DNA from: Caulobacter vibrioides
GTDB taxonomy: Bacteria > Pseudomonadota > Alphaproteobacteria > Caulobacterales > Caulobacteraceae
Direction of reading: 5' to 3'
Assembly (NCBI GenBank): GCA_001449105.1
Contig: LNIY01000076.1
Span: 1 to 64,000 of the forward strand
Length of the DNA: 64,000 nt
The notes beneath the pieces are model-generated. The model did no database searches and had not been told where the DNA came from. It saw nothing but the letters and a program-made list of their open reading frames with translations. Numbering within the stretch: the stretch's first letter is position 1; each line of letters begins with the position of its first letter. Below are positions 30,763 to 39,069 of this stretch, piece by piece. The translations under genes and the position numbers were made by a program.

Positions 30763-30809
30763 GGCCCATGGTTCTACCATCGGGAGGCGAGACGAACAGT
30801 TGCTGGCGC

Positions 30810-31484
30810 ATGACTCCCCTGGCTCGTTATTTTGTAACAGGCTATAGCGCGAGCGTGACGTCCGCCTTCTTCGCCTCGATCGCGGCCACCGGCTTCATGG
30901 TGGCCTTCCTGCACGCGGCCCTGCCAACCCACTGGCTGCCGTTCGTGCTGGTCGGCCGCGCGCAGAAATGGTCGGCGGGGCGGACGCTGGGCGTGACCCT
31001 GCTGGCGGGCCTGGGCCACGTGGCCCTGACCATCCTGCTGGGCCTCGTGCTGGTGATCGCGGGCCTGGCCCTGGAGCCGCGCCTGGGCCACCTGTTCCAC
31101 TGGATCGTCGGCGGGCTGATGGTGGCCGTCGGCCTCTTCTATATCGCGCGGGGGCGCCACAGCCACGCTATGCCCGAGGCCGGCCGGCGGACCTACGCCT
31201 CGGACCGCGCGGCGATCACGGCCCTGGTGGTGCTGCTGACCCTGTCGCCGTGCGAGGCCTTCCTGCCCTATTACCTGGCCGGGATGAAACACGGCTGGGG
31301 CGCGTTCCTGCTGCTCAGCGTCGTGCTGCTGGCGGCCACCGCGGCGGGCATGCTGCTGTTCACGGGTCTTTCGCTGGCCGGCGTGCGCCGCCTCAACCTC
31401 GACTGGCTGGAGCGCTACGAGGAGACCATCCTGGGCGCGGCCCTGGTGCTGGTCGGCCTGGCGGTGGCGTTCCTGAAGACCTAG
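30810..31484 (+). CDS. Membrane protein, possible metal permease-like (NicO/UreH-like)
   Basis: 224 residues from the ATG at 30810; GTG 30854 is an alternative start. Six hydrophobic segments in two groups split by a short loop with HSHAMPEAG. The first helix pair contains HAALPTHWLPF and the second LTLSPCEAFLPYYLAG, which resemble the paired metal-site motifs of NicO, UreH and related small permeases. Next to a His-rich CobW GTPase in the same direction, this suggests transition-metal transport; the link is inference. Confidence 0.6.
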   Translation: MTPLARYFVTGYSASVTSAFFASIAATGFMVAFLHAALPTHWLPFVLVGRAQKWSAGRTLGVTLLAGLGHVALTILLGLVLVIAGLALEPRLGHLFHWIVGGLMVAVGLFYIARGRHSHAMPEAGRRTYASDRAAITALVVLLTLSPCEAFLPYYLAGMKHGWGAFLLLSVVLLAATAAGMLLFTGLSLAGVRRLNLDWLERYEETILGAALVLVGLAVAFLKT

Positions 31485-31498
31485 GGCGCGGCTAAAAC

Positions 31499-31527
31499 CT
31501 CGTCCTGAGCCTGTCGAAGGACGAGGA
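31499..31527. repeat. Palindromic repeat, family D
   Basis: CCTCGTCCTGAGCCTGTCGA followed by AGGACGAGG forms a hairpin between the permease-like gene and the CobW gene; it is related to the copy at 17231. Confidence 0.75.
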
Positions 31528-31576
31528 CCACGCGCAGGTGCTTCCTCTTCCGCGTTCGGCCCCCTAAATACCCGCC

Positions 31577-32701
31577 ATGACCCAGACCGCTTCCGCCCCC
31601 GGCAAGATCCCCGTCACCGTGCTGACCGGCTATCTCGGCGCCGGCAAGACCACGCTGCTCAACCGCATCCTCACCGAGGAGCACGGCAAGCGCTACGCCG
31701 TGATCGTCAACGAGTTCGGCGAGGTCGGCATCGACAACGACCTGGTGGTCGGGGCCGATGAGGAAGTGTTCGAGATGAACAACGGCTGCGTCTGCTGCAC
31801 GGTGCGCGGCGACCTGATCCGGGTGCTCTCGGGCCTGATGAAGCGCAAGGGCGGCTTCGACGCCATCGTCGTCGAGACCACGGGCCTGGCCGATCCGGGC
31901 CCGGTGGCCCAGACCTTCTTCGTCGACGAGGACGTCAAGGCCCGCACCTATCTCGACTCGGTCACCGCCCTGGTCGACGCCAAGCACATCATGCTGCGCC
32001 TGTCGGACTCCAAGGAAGCGGTCGAGCAGATCGCCTTCGCCGACCAGATCGTGCTCAACAAGACCGATCTCGTAGGCGAGGACGACCTGCGCCACGTCGA
32101 GGCCCGGATCCGCAAGATCAATCCGCTGGCCCCGATCCACCGCGCCGAGCGCTCGAACGTTCCGCTGGATGCGATCATCGGCAAGCACAGCTTCGACCTG
32201 GAGCGGATCACCGAGTTGGAGCCGGACTTCCTGAACCCCGCCCACGGCGAGCCGGGCCACGTTCACGACGAGCACTGCGGCCGCGACCATGGGCACGGCC
32301 ATCACCATCATGACCATGACCACGTGCACGACGAGCACTGCGGTCACGACCACCACCACCACGATCACGCCCATGGGCACGACCACAAGAGCGACATCCA
32401 CGACGACGGCGTCAAAGGCGTCTCGCTGACCCTCGACCGTCCGGTCGACGGCCAGAAGATCACGGCCTGGCTCAACGAGCTGCTGGCCGCCAAGGGCGTC
32501 GACATCCTGCGCGCCAAGGGCATCATCGACGTGAAGGGCGAGGAGCGCCGCCTGGTGTTCCAGGCCGTGCACATGATCCTGGAAGGCGACTTCCAGCGTC
32601 CCTGGACCGACAAGGACAACCGCTACAGCCGCATGGTCTTCATCGGCCGCGACCTCGACGAGGCCGCGCTGAAGGCGGGCTTCGAGGCCTGCGCGGCCTA
32701 A
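31577..32701 (+). CDS. CobW/COG0523 family GTPase with a His-rich metal-binding loop
   Basis: 374 residues. G3E-family metallochaperone: P-loop GYLGAGKTT at about 16-24, switch region [13 protein letters not shown], the CxCC metal motif in NNGCVCCTV near 73, GLADPGPV, and NKTD near 161. Residues about 225-272 are His/Asp-rich (repeats like HDEHCG and [10 protein letters not shown]), a zinc- or cobalt-buffering loop. The CobW C-terminal domain follows from about 278. No cobalamin genes are adjacent, so zinc homeostasis is at least as likely as cobalt. Confidence 0.93.
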   Translation: MTQTASAPGKIPVTVLTGYLGAGKTTLLNRILTEEHGKRYAVIVNEFGEVGIDNDLVVGADEEVFEMNNGCVCCTVRGDLIRVLSGLMKRKGGFDAIVVETTGLADPGPVAQTFFVDEDVKARTYLDSVTALVDAKHIMLRLSDSKEAVEQIAFADQIVLNKTDLVGEDDLRHVEARIRKINPLAPIHRAERSNVPLDAIIGKHSFDLERITELEPDFLNPAHGEPGHVHDEHCGRDHGHGHHHHDHDHVHDEHCGHDHHHHDHAHGHDHKSDIHDDGVKGVSLTLDRPVDGQKITAWLNELLAAKGVDILRAKGIIDVKGEERRLVFQAVHMILEGDFQRPWTDKDNRYSRMVFIGRDLDEAALKAGFEACAA

Positions 32702-32705
32702 TGAA

Positions 32706-32812
32706 GATGCTCTCCCTCTGGGGGAGCTGTCGCGGAGCGACTGAGGGGGTCTTTAGCGACTGCGCCGGCCTCCTCCGGCCCTCTGGGCCACCTCCCCCAG
32801 AGGGGGAGGATC
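32706..32812. repeat. Palindromic repeat pair, family A
   Basis: Head-to-head units with CTCCCTCTGGGGGAG and CCTCCCCCAGAGGGGGAGG cores, beginning five bases after the CobW stop codon. Confidence 0.85.
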
Positions 32813-32818
32813 AAGAAG

Positions 32819-32847
32819 AAAGGCCCTCTCCACCGGAGAGGGCCTTT
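32819..32847 (-). terminator. Terminator after the lipoprotein gene
   Basis: 12-bp perfect arms (32819-32830 and 32836-32847) with a five-base loop directly downstream of the gene ending at 32854. The arms end in AAA/TTT, so it can act in either direction. Confidence 0.75.
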
Positions 32848-32853
32848 GTCGTT

Positions 32854-33450
32854 CTACTGACCCGGCGCGGGGCGCTGGATGGTCGGCTCGAGGTTCTTGA
32901 TGATCTCGCGGGCGTCGTAGGCGCGGGGATCGCCCGAGGGCTTGGCGCCCTTGTGCAGGACGATCTCGGTGCTGGCCTCGAACTTCTCGATCGTGCGGAC
33001 CTCGGCGCGGTTGGCGAAGAAGGGGTCGCCCCAGAAGGGGTCCCAGGCGCGCCAGCCGCCGTAGCGGGGGCCGTAGTAGCGCCAGGACGGACGCCAGTAG
33101 CCGTACGGATAGCCATAGCCGAAGCCCGGACGCATGAAGGGATCCTCGTCGATCACCGTGCGGGCCGTGCGGTCGGTGCGGCGGTCGGCGGTCTCGAACC
33201 AGTCGTAGCCCTGTTCGACCGTCACCTCGGCGGCGCGGTACAGCAGGTAGCGTTCGACGGTTTCGCGGCTGGTCAGGCTGTTGCCGGCGAAGCCGACCCG
33301 GTAGCGGTCGCCTTCAAGGCGCATTTCGGTGAAGCCGCCCGAGGCCTTCTGGCCCGGAATGGCCGGTTGATAGGGGGTGGCGGTGGCGCAGGCGCTCAGC
33401 GCAGCGGCGACCGCCGCGATCGCGAGCCATTTGGCCTTCTTGATGGGCAT
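32854..33450 (-). CDS. CC0125/CC1285-family lipoprotein
   Basis: 198 residues from the ATG at 33450. Lipobox near residue 20 (LSAC). The segment YRVGFAGNSLTSRETVERYL and then GYDWFE match a Caulobacterales lipoprotein family named after CC0125/CC1285. The middle is rich in Tyr, Gly, Trp and Pro (FGYGYPYGYWRPSWRYYGP), as in surface or stress lipoproteins. Its role is unknown. It is followed by its own hairpin terminator. Confidence 0.85.
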   Translation of the reverse strand: MPIKKAKWLAIAAVAAALSACATATPYQPAIPGQKASGGFTEMRLEGDRYRVGFAGNSLTSRETVERYLLYRAAEVTVEQGYDWFETADRRTDRTARTVIDEDPFMRPGFGYGYPYGYWRPSWRYYGPRYGGWRAWDPFWGDPFFANRAEVRTIEKFEASTEIVLHKGAKPSGDPRAYDAREIIKNLEPTIQRPAPGQ

Positions 33451-33622
33451 GACGCGTTCCTTTGGGACGACTCTATACTCCCGTATCACAATGGATGGCG
33501 GAGCTTTACGGTTTCGCCAAGGCGAACACGTTGCCGCGATGTAAAAAGAGTTTGCTGGAAGACTCTGGAAGCGCGCCAGGGTCAGGTGTGCGCGGCTGAC
33601 CCGCCTGGGCGTGCTTCAGGTT

Positions 33623-34264
33623 TCAGCCGCGAGCGACGATCAGGCCCGCGGCGGTGATCAGCAACACGCCGACGAGGATGCCGAAACCCTTGCGGAAGCC
33701 CGGCTCGTTCATCCGCGAGGCCAGGGCCGCGCCGCCCAGGCCGTAGGCGCTCATGCTGATCAGGTCCATGCCGATGGTGGCGGCGGCGAACATGACGAGC
33801 TGCGGGACCAGCGGCCGCTGCACGTCGATGAAAGGCGGCAGCACCGCCCCGAAGAACAGCAGGATCTTGGGGTTGGCGATCTGCACGGTGAAGCCGTCGC
33901 GGAAGGCCGAGCGGCTGGATGACATCCGCACGCCGGCCAGGGCCGCGCCCTCGGCGCCTGCGGGCTTCAGCGCGCCGCGGATCGACTTGATCCCCAGCCA
34001 GACGAGGTAGGCCGCCCCGGCCAGCGCCAGGATGTGGAAGGCGGCCGGGAAGGCGGCGATCAGCGCCCCCAGGCCCAGCGCCGCGAACACGAACCAGACG
34101 AGGCTGGCGGTGTTCATCCCCATCACGCCCAGCAGCGCCGCGCCCTTGCCCTTCTCCATGCCGGTGGCGATGGCGAACAGGTTGGCCGGTCCCGGCGTGA
34201 TGGCCATGACGAACATGGCCGCCAGGAAGGCGCTGTAGCGGGCGGGATCGACGGGCAGGACCAT
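33623..34264 (-). CDS. LysE family translocator
   Basis: 213 residues with six predicted membrane helices. Family marks: FVMAITPGPANLFAIATGM in helix 1, the loop between helices 3 and 4 (YLVWLGIKSIRGA) and FTVQIANPKILLFFGAVLPPF. LysE/RhtB proteins export amino acids or related solutes. The start is the ATG at 34264. No regulator lies next to it. Confidence 0.92.
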   Translation of the reverse strand: MVLPVDPARYSAFLAAMFVMAITPGPANLFAIATGMEKGKGAALLGVMGMNTASLVWFVFAALGLGALIAAFPAAFHILALAGAAYLVWLGIKSIRGALKPAGAEGAALAGVRMSSSRSAFRDGFTVQIANPKILLFFGAVLPPFIDVQRPLVPQLVMFAAATIGMDLISMSAYGLGGAALASRMNEPGFRKGFGILVGVLLITAAGLIVARG

Positions 34265-34324
34265 GGCCGGGCTATAGGCCTTCGCAGGCCTTCCCTCAAT
34301 TTCCTTCCGAGCGAACGATGCTCG

Positions 34325-34729
34325 TCACAGCCCCACCGTCGCCGCCACCCAGATCGCCCGGCCCAGCGCGCCCAGGAGCAGGACGAAGGTCGCCAGGGCC
34401 TGGATGCCGAAGCCGGCGAAGCGCTTCTTGGCGTCGGCGCTGTAGCCGAGCGCGTAGACGATCCGCCCGATGATCCAGACCACGCCGGCCGCGGCGGCGA
34501 AAAGGTCGTTCCAGTAGATCGCGAACAGCCACAGCGACGGCAGGAAGATCACCAGCCATTCCAGGGTGTTGGCCTGCACGCGGACGGCGCGTTCCAGGTC
34601 GGGGTGGCCGGTCATGGCCGGGGCGTCGATCCTGGTGCGCCGGCGGGCGCCGCCCACCCGCAGCGTCATCCAGACGTAGCAGAGCAGGGCCGCCAGGGTG
34701 ACGATGGCCACGAGAGCGTGGGTTTGCAT
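34325..34729 (-). CDS. MAPEG family membrane protein
   Basis: 134 residues from the ATG at 34729. Four membrane helices with the MAPEG pattern RVQANTLEWLVIFLPSLWLF (EW in helix 2) and GRIVYALGYSADAKKRFAGF. Bacterial members are of uncertain function; eukaryotic relatives conjugate glutathione or make eicosanoids. It is 60 bp upstream of the LysE gene on the same strand and may be co-transcribed with it. Confidence 0.88.
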   Translation of the reverse strand: MQTHALVAIVTLAALLCYVWMTLRVGGARRRTRIDAPAMTGHPDLERAVRVQANTLEWLVIFLPSLWLFAIYWNDLFAAAAGVVWIIGRIVYALGYSADAKKRFAGFGIQALATFVLLLGALGRAIWVAATVGL

Positions 34730-34913
34730 GGGCTTGGCGGTCCTCCCCGAACCTTTGATGCGGCGCAAGGACGGCCGCGTGCGGGGAGCTTAAGCTTATT
34801 CACGCCCGATGCTCAAAGCCGTGACGGCGATGGTCGGAACCGCCCGCCCGGCCCACGCGCTTTCAGCTTTGTAGACCCTCGTTCCGAACCCTTTCCGAAG
34901 AAAGGTCTCGCGC

Positions 34914-35114
34914 ATGCTCGTCGACTCCACCGCGATCCGAGCGATCGACTACGAACCCGAACACGGCAAGCTCATCGTCACCTTCATCGACGGCGACGAG
35001 TACGTCTATGTCGGCGTGCCCGAGCGGGTGACGGCGGCCTTCACGCGCTCGCGCTCGAAGGGACGGTTCTTCCAGCGGATGATCCGCGACCGGTATCCCT
35101 ACAACCGGATCTGA
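34914..35114 (+). CDS. KTSC domain protein
   Basis: 66 residues: the whole product is a KTSC domain (VDSTAIRAIDYEPEHGKLIV, then YVYVGVPERV and SKGRFFQRMIRDRYPY). The domain takes its name from a fusion with lysyl-tRNA synthetases; small stand-alone copies are common but of unknown function. The ATG at 34914 follows AGAAAGGTCTCGCGC. Confidence 0.92.
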   Translation: MLVDSTAIRAIDYEPEHGKLIVTFIDGDEYVYVGVPERVTAAFTRSRSKGRFFQRMIRDRYPYNRI

Positions 35115-35133
35115 GCGCTCACATCCCTCTCCG

Positions 35134-35274
35134 TCGTCATCCCGGAAAGCCCGCAGGGCTTATCCGGGACCCAGGGGGGCTGGGCGCGGCGGGTGGATTA
35201 GCCGCCTTTACGATCGCCAGCGCAGTGCGTCGGCCCCTGGGTCCCGGATCGGCCTGCGGCCGTCCGGGATGACG
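35134..35274. repeat. Palindromic repeat, family B
   Basis: CGTCATCCCGG at the left and CCGGGATGACG at the right frame two inner hairpins and a CCCTGGGTCCCGG motif. Copies lie at 49274 (nested), 51845 (short) and 55756. Confidence 0.85.
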
Positions 35275-35296
35275 AGGTAGAGGGGAGGGCAGACGC

Positions 35297-37150
35297 CTAC
35301 GCCTCCTCGTCGCCTTCCTCTTCTTCCTCGACCGCCGCCGGCGCGGCGATGGCGGCGGGCTTGGCTTTCTTGGCGCGGCGCGGGGCCGGGACGTCGTCGA
35401 CGACGGTCGCCGCGGGAGCGATGTCGGCCAGCGGGGCGGTGAGGCCGGGCAGGGTCGCGCCGTTCAGGCCCACCTCGGCCATCAGCTGGTCGAGCAGGGG
35501 GGCCTGGGCGCGGTAGCGCAGGGCGCCGCTGACCACCTGGTCGGCGAGGTTGCCGCCGCCGCTGCCGCCGCCGCCGGCGTCGTTGGCCGCGGCGCCGCCG
35601 GTCGCGCCGTTCAGGCCGTCGACCTGGACGATGCGGATCGAGTCGATGGCTTCAAGCGGCTTCACCGACTCGGCGATGATGCGGTCGAGGTTCTCGATCA
35701 GCTTGATACGGATGGCCATGGCCACCTGGTCGGCCGACAGAAGGTTGGCGGCCTTGTTGAGGGCCTCCTGACCGGCGGCGTCGACGCCGTAGCGCACGCG
35801 CGCGGCTTCGGCCGACAGGCGGACGGCTTCGGCGGTGGCCTCGGCCTCGATGCGGGTCTTGTCGGCCGCGCCCTTGGCTTCCTCGCGCAGGGCCTCGGCC
35901 CGGTCGGCGGCGGCGGTCTTCTCGGCCTCGGCGGCGACCCTGACCGCGATCGCCTCGCGCTCGGCCTCCTTGGTCGCCTCGATCAGCTCGATGATCTTCT
36001 GGCGGTCGGCGGCTTCGCGCTCGCGGACGGTCTTGACTTGCTCCTCGGCGGCGACGGCGAGGGCGAGAGCCTTGTCGGCGTCGGCCTGGGCCTCGGACTG
36101 GGCGCGCGACTTCTCGGCGACGGCGATCGCGCGGTCCTGCTCGGACAGCTCGATGGCCTTGGCCTTCTCGATGGTCTGGGTCTCGACGGCGCGTTCCTTG
36201 GCGATCTCGCGCTCGCCCAGTTCCTGCTCCATGGCGATGCGCTGCTGGGCCACGGCCCGGTCGGCGTCGATCTTGGCGGTCTCGATCTGCTGCTGGGCCG
36301 AAATCTTGGCGCCCTCGGCCTCGCGAGCCTTCTCGGCCTCCTTCTGCGAAACCTCGGCGGCCTGGGCGGCGCGGCGGATGGCCAGCTCGCGCTCCTGCTC
36401 GAGCTTGGCGTATTCCTCGTCGCGGCTGATCTCCAGCGTGCGGCGCTGGGCCTCAAGGTTCTTGGTGCGGATCTGCACCTGGGTGTCCTGCTCGATGTCG
36501 TTGCGCAGTTTCTTGCGCAGCTCGATCTCCTCGGTCAGCCGCGTCAGGCCCTCGGCGTCGAAGGCGTTCGACGGGTTGAAATATTCCATGGCGGTCTGGT
36601 CGAGGCCCGTCAGCGACACGGTCTCAAGCTCCAGGCCGTTCTTCAGCAGGTCTTCCGACGAGACCTGCTGCACCTTCTGGACGAAGTGGGTGCGCTGCTC
36701 GTGCAGCTCGGTCATGGTCAGTTCGGCGGCCACCGAGCGCAGGGCGTCGACGAACTTGCCTTCGACCAGGTCCTTCAGCTGCTCGGGGTGCATGGTGCGC
36801 TGGCCCAGGGTCTGGGCGGCGCTGGCGATGGCCTCGGCGCTGGGCTGAACCCGCACGTAGAACTCGGCCAGCACGTCGACGCGCATGCGGTCCTTGGTGA
36901 TCAGGGCCTGCTCGGCGCTGCGGGCCACGGCCAGGCGCAGGGTGTTCATGTTGACGGGGATCGTCTCGTGGAACACCGGCAGGATCAGCGCCCCGCCGTT
37001 CATGACCACCTTCTCGCCGCCGAAGCCGGTGCGGACGAAGGACGTCTCCTTGGAGGCGCGCTTGTAGAGGCGGGCCAGGATCAGGCCGAGGATGAGAAGG
37101 CCGACGAGGCTCCCACCGGCGATGACGGCGATCTCGATCAGGGCAGGCAT
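35297..37150 (-). CDS. Flotillin family protein (YqiK/FloT-like)
   Basis: 617 residues. A membrane helix at 5-28 leads into an SPFH domain (about 35-190; TGFGGEKVVMNGGALILPVF, RMRVDVLAEFYVRV), then a very long coiled coil to about 480 rich in Glu/Ala/Arg, a C-terminal flotillin segment (ADQVAMAIRIKLIENLDRII), a Gly-rich patch and an acidic tail (EEEEEGDEEA). Organises membrane domains. It is the last gene of a four-gene operon with PspA- and YqiJ-like genes, matching the yqiJ-yqiK order of E. coli. Confidence 0.94.
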   Translation of the reverse strand: MPALIEIAVIAGGSLVGLLILGLILARLYKRASKETSFVRTGFGGEKVVMNGGALILPVFHETIPVNMNTLRLAVARSAEQALITKDRMRVDVLAEFYVRVQPSAEAIASAAQTLGQRTMHPEQLKDLVEGKFVDALRSVAAELTMTELHEQRTHFVQKVQQVSSEDLLKNGLELETVSLTGLDQTAMEYFNPSNAFDAEGLTRLTEEIELRKKLRNDIEQDTQVQIRTKNLEAQRRTLEISRDEEYAKLEQERELAIRRAAQAAEVSQKEAEKAREAEGAKISAQQQIETAKIDADRAVAQQRIAMEQELGEREIAKERAVETQTIEKAKAIELSEQDRAIAVAEKSRAQSEAQADADKALALAVAAEEQVKTVREREAADRQKIIELIEATKEAEREAIAVRVAAEAEKTAAADRAEALREEAKGAADKTRIEAEATAEAVRLSAEAARVRYGVDAAGQEALNKAANLLSADQVAMAIRIKLIENLDRIIAESVKPLEAIDSIRIVQVDGLNGATGGAAANDAGGGGSGGGNLADQVVSGALRYRAQAPLLDQLMAEVGLNGATLPGLTAPLADIAPAATVVDDVPAPRRAKKAKPAAIAAPAAVEEEEEGDEEA

Positions 37151-37215
37151 GCGGAATTACCCCCGAAGTTTGGGAAAGCGGAAAAGGAAGAACAGGAGGA
37201 AGGCGAAGGCGGGCG

Positions 37216-37824
37216 TCACAGCAGCGCTTCGCTTTCGTTGCGGATGGCCAGGAACCGGGCGCCGGCGTTGCGTACGATGATGACGCTGGTTCCCTGTTCG
37301 AAGACCTCGCCCTCGTCGTCGGGCTCGACCATCACGTAGTGGGTCTGGCCGTGGACGTCGCGCACCCGGGCCTGGGCGGGCGAGCCGACCCTGGCCGCGC
37401 CGGTGACCACCACGGCCACGCGGCCGACCAGGGTCTCGCGCGAGACGGCGGTGGTCTCGTCGCCGGGCAGGATGCGGGCCAGGAGGCCGCCGAGGACGCG
37501 GGTGAAGGGCAGGGCGACGGCGGCGGCCAGAGGCCCGGCGATCCAGATCGGAGCCGGATGGCGGAAGACGCCGGCGATCAGCTGCTGCAGCACCAGGCCC
37601 GTCACCCCGAAGGCGAACAGGAAGACGACGATCACCATCAGCAGCGGCAGGCGGCCGACGTTCAGCCAGCCCAGCAGCGAGGGATGATCCAGGTCGTGGC
37701 CGTCCAGCCCGTCGTGGCCGAGGCCCGCGCCCAGGCCGGCGGCCTCGACCGCGCCGATCAGCAGCATCAGCAGGAGGGCGGCCAGGAAGAGCGTGTTGCC
37801 GTCGGCCGACAGGAACCCCCACAT
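37216..37824 (-). CDS. YqiJ-like membrane protein with C-terminal OB-fold
   Basis: 202 residues. Three hydrophobic segments (about 11-30, 52-75, 80-105), then an NfeD-like OB domain (SRETLVGRVAVVVTGAAR, YVMVEPDDEGEVFEQGTSVII). NfeD/YqiJ proteins partner flotillins, which fits the gene 65 bp downstream. It is 4 bp after the PspA-like gene, so translation is closely coupled. Confidence 0.9.
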   Translation of the reverse strand: MWGFLSADGNTLFLAALLLMLLIGAVEAAGLGAGLGHDGLDGHDLDHPSLLGWLNVGRLPLLMVIVVFLFAFGVTGLVLQQLIAGVFRHPAPIWIAGPLAAAVALPFTRVLGGLLARILPGDETTAVSRETLVGRVAVVVTGAARVGSPAQARVRDVHGQTHYVMVEPDDEGEVFEQGTSVIIVRNAGARFLAIRNESEALL

Positions 37825-37828
37825 CGGC

Positions 37829-38416
37829 TCAGCCTCGCTTCAGGTCTTGGGGGCGCTCGGCGCGAAGGGCGGCCAGGCGCTCCTCCACCCGGTGGCCGCG
37901 GGCCAGGCGCTCCAGCTCCGACAGCTTGGCCCCGCGCGCCAGCTCGGCGTCGGTGGGCGGCTGCGGGGCCTTGGCGCGGGCGGCCGACAGGTCGGTCAGG
38001 TCCTCGGCCATCTCGCGGCGCGTGGCCTGCAGGGCGGCCAGATAGCCTTCAAGCTCGGCCTGGCGCTGGGCGGCGTCGGCGACGGCGGTTTCCAGCACCG
38101 GGACCTGGGCCTCGATGTCCAGCTGGTGTTCGAGCGCGGCGCGGATCAGGTCCTCGCGGTCCTGCGACAAGGCCAGCTCGATCTGGGCCGACAGGTCGTC
38201 GTGGCGGCTGGACTGCTCGGTCAGGCGCTTGGCGGCGAGGTGCCGGGCGGCGATGGCGCGGCCGAGTTCGGCGCGCACCTCGTCGATCGCCTGGTCGACC
38301 TCGCGCAGGGCCTGCTGGCCCAGCGCGTCGGGCATCACCTCTTCCAGGGCGTCGATCAGGGCGTGGGCTCCGCCGCTGACGATGCGTCCCACTCGGGCGC
38401 GAAGGGAATCTGCCAT
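37829..38416 (-). CDS. PspA/IM30 family protein
   Basis: 195 residues, somewhat shorter than the ~220 of PspA. Nearly all helical with heptad pattern: RARVGRIVSGGAHALIDALEE at the membrane-binding N-terminus, then long antiparallel coiled coils. PspA/Vipp1 proteins polymerise on stressed membranes. Located between an unknown helical protein and YqiJ/flotillin, it suggests an ESCRT-III-like membrane-repair system; this role is inferred from the family. Confidence 0.85.
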   Translation of the reverse strand: MADSLRARVGRIVSGGAHALIDALEEVMPDALGQQALREVDQAIDEVRAELGRAIAARHLAAKRLTEQSSRHDDLSAQIELALSQDREDLIRAALEHQLDIEAQVPVLETAVADAAQRQAELEGYLAALQATRREMAEDLTDLSAARAKAPQPPTDAELARGAKLSELERLARGHRVEERLAALRAERPQDLKRG

Positions 38417-38426
38417 CGGGTCCTCG

Positions 38427-38945
38427 TCAAACGTTCGTCGGGCGAGCGCCCGTGGCGGTGATCAGGCGGGTCAGCTCGCCCAGGGCGGCGACGCGGCGGG
38501 AGACGATCGTGGGATCGTAGGCGGGGGCGCTGGGGGTGACGCCCCAGCGCAGCATCTGCTCGGTCAGGCGCGCGGCGCAGTCGACGAGGCGGGCCTCGTG
38601 CCGGGCCAGGGCCTGCGGGTCGGCGCCCGCCAGTTCGGCCGGGGCGGCCAGCAGCACGGCCAGCATCTCCTCGATGGCGGCGGTCAGGGCCAGCGCGACG
38701 GTGGAGTGGCGGTCGGACGCCAGCTCGGCCGCGCGCAGGGCCTTCAGGGCCGGGGCGGCGATGTCGTGGGCGGCGGCCAGGGCCGCCTCCCAGCCGGGCG
38801 GAGCCTCGGCGCGACGGCGGGCCTGGCGGATCAGGCCGCGAACCTTGTCGCTGGCCGTGATCGCCCCCTCCAGTTCGAGACCGGCGAGGAAAAGGGCGTC
38901 CTCTTCGGACAACCGTACACTCAATGGCGTGTTCAGCGCGACCAT
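38427..38945 (-). CDS. Unknown helical protein leading the PspA/flotillin operon
   Basis: 172 residues from the ATG at 38945 (ATG 38954 adds three). An N-terminal segment VALNTPLSVRLSEEDALFLAGLELEG resembles ribbon-helix-helix or Arc-like starts, followed by RGLIRQARRRAEA and an all-helical C-terminal domain. No named family recognised. It lies 10 bp upstream of the PspA gene, so it is the first gene of the operon and could be its regulator or a structural partner. Confidence 0.75.
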   Translation of the reverse strand: MVALNTPLSVRLSEEDALFLAGLELEGAITASDKVRGLIRQARRRAEAPPGWEAALAAAHDIAAPALKALRAAELASDRHSTVALALTAAIEEMLAVLLAAPAELAGADPQALARHEARLVDCAARLTEQMLRWGVTPSAPAYDPTIVSRRVAALGELTRLITATGARPTNV

Positions 38946-39069
38946 GAGTGGCAATGTGGGGCGTTGTAATACGTTTGTAAACAGCTAGGCCTTTCAGCCG
39001 GAGATTACATCTTCGTCATGTGCTCGCCGCCTGGTTCGCCGGCGGCGCGGGGCCGCCGGCGACGCCGGG

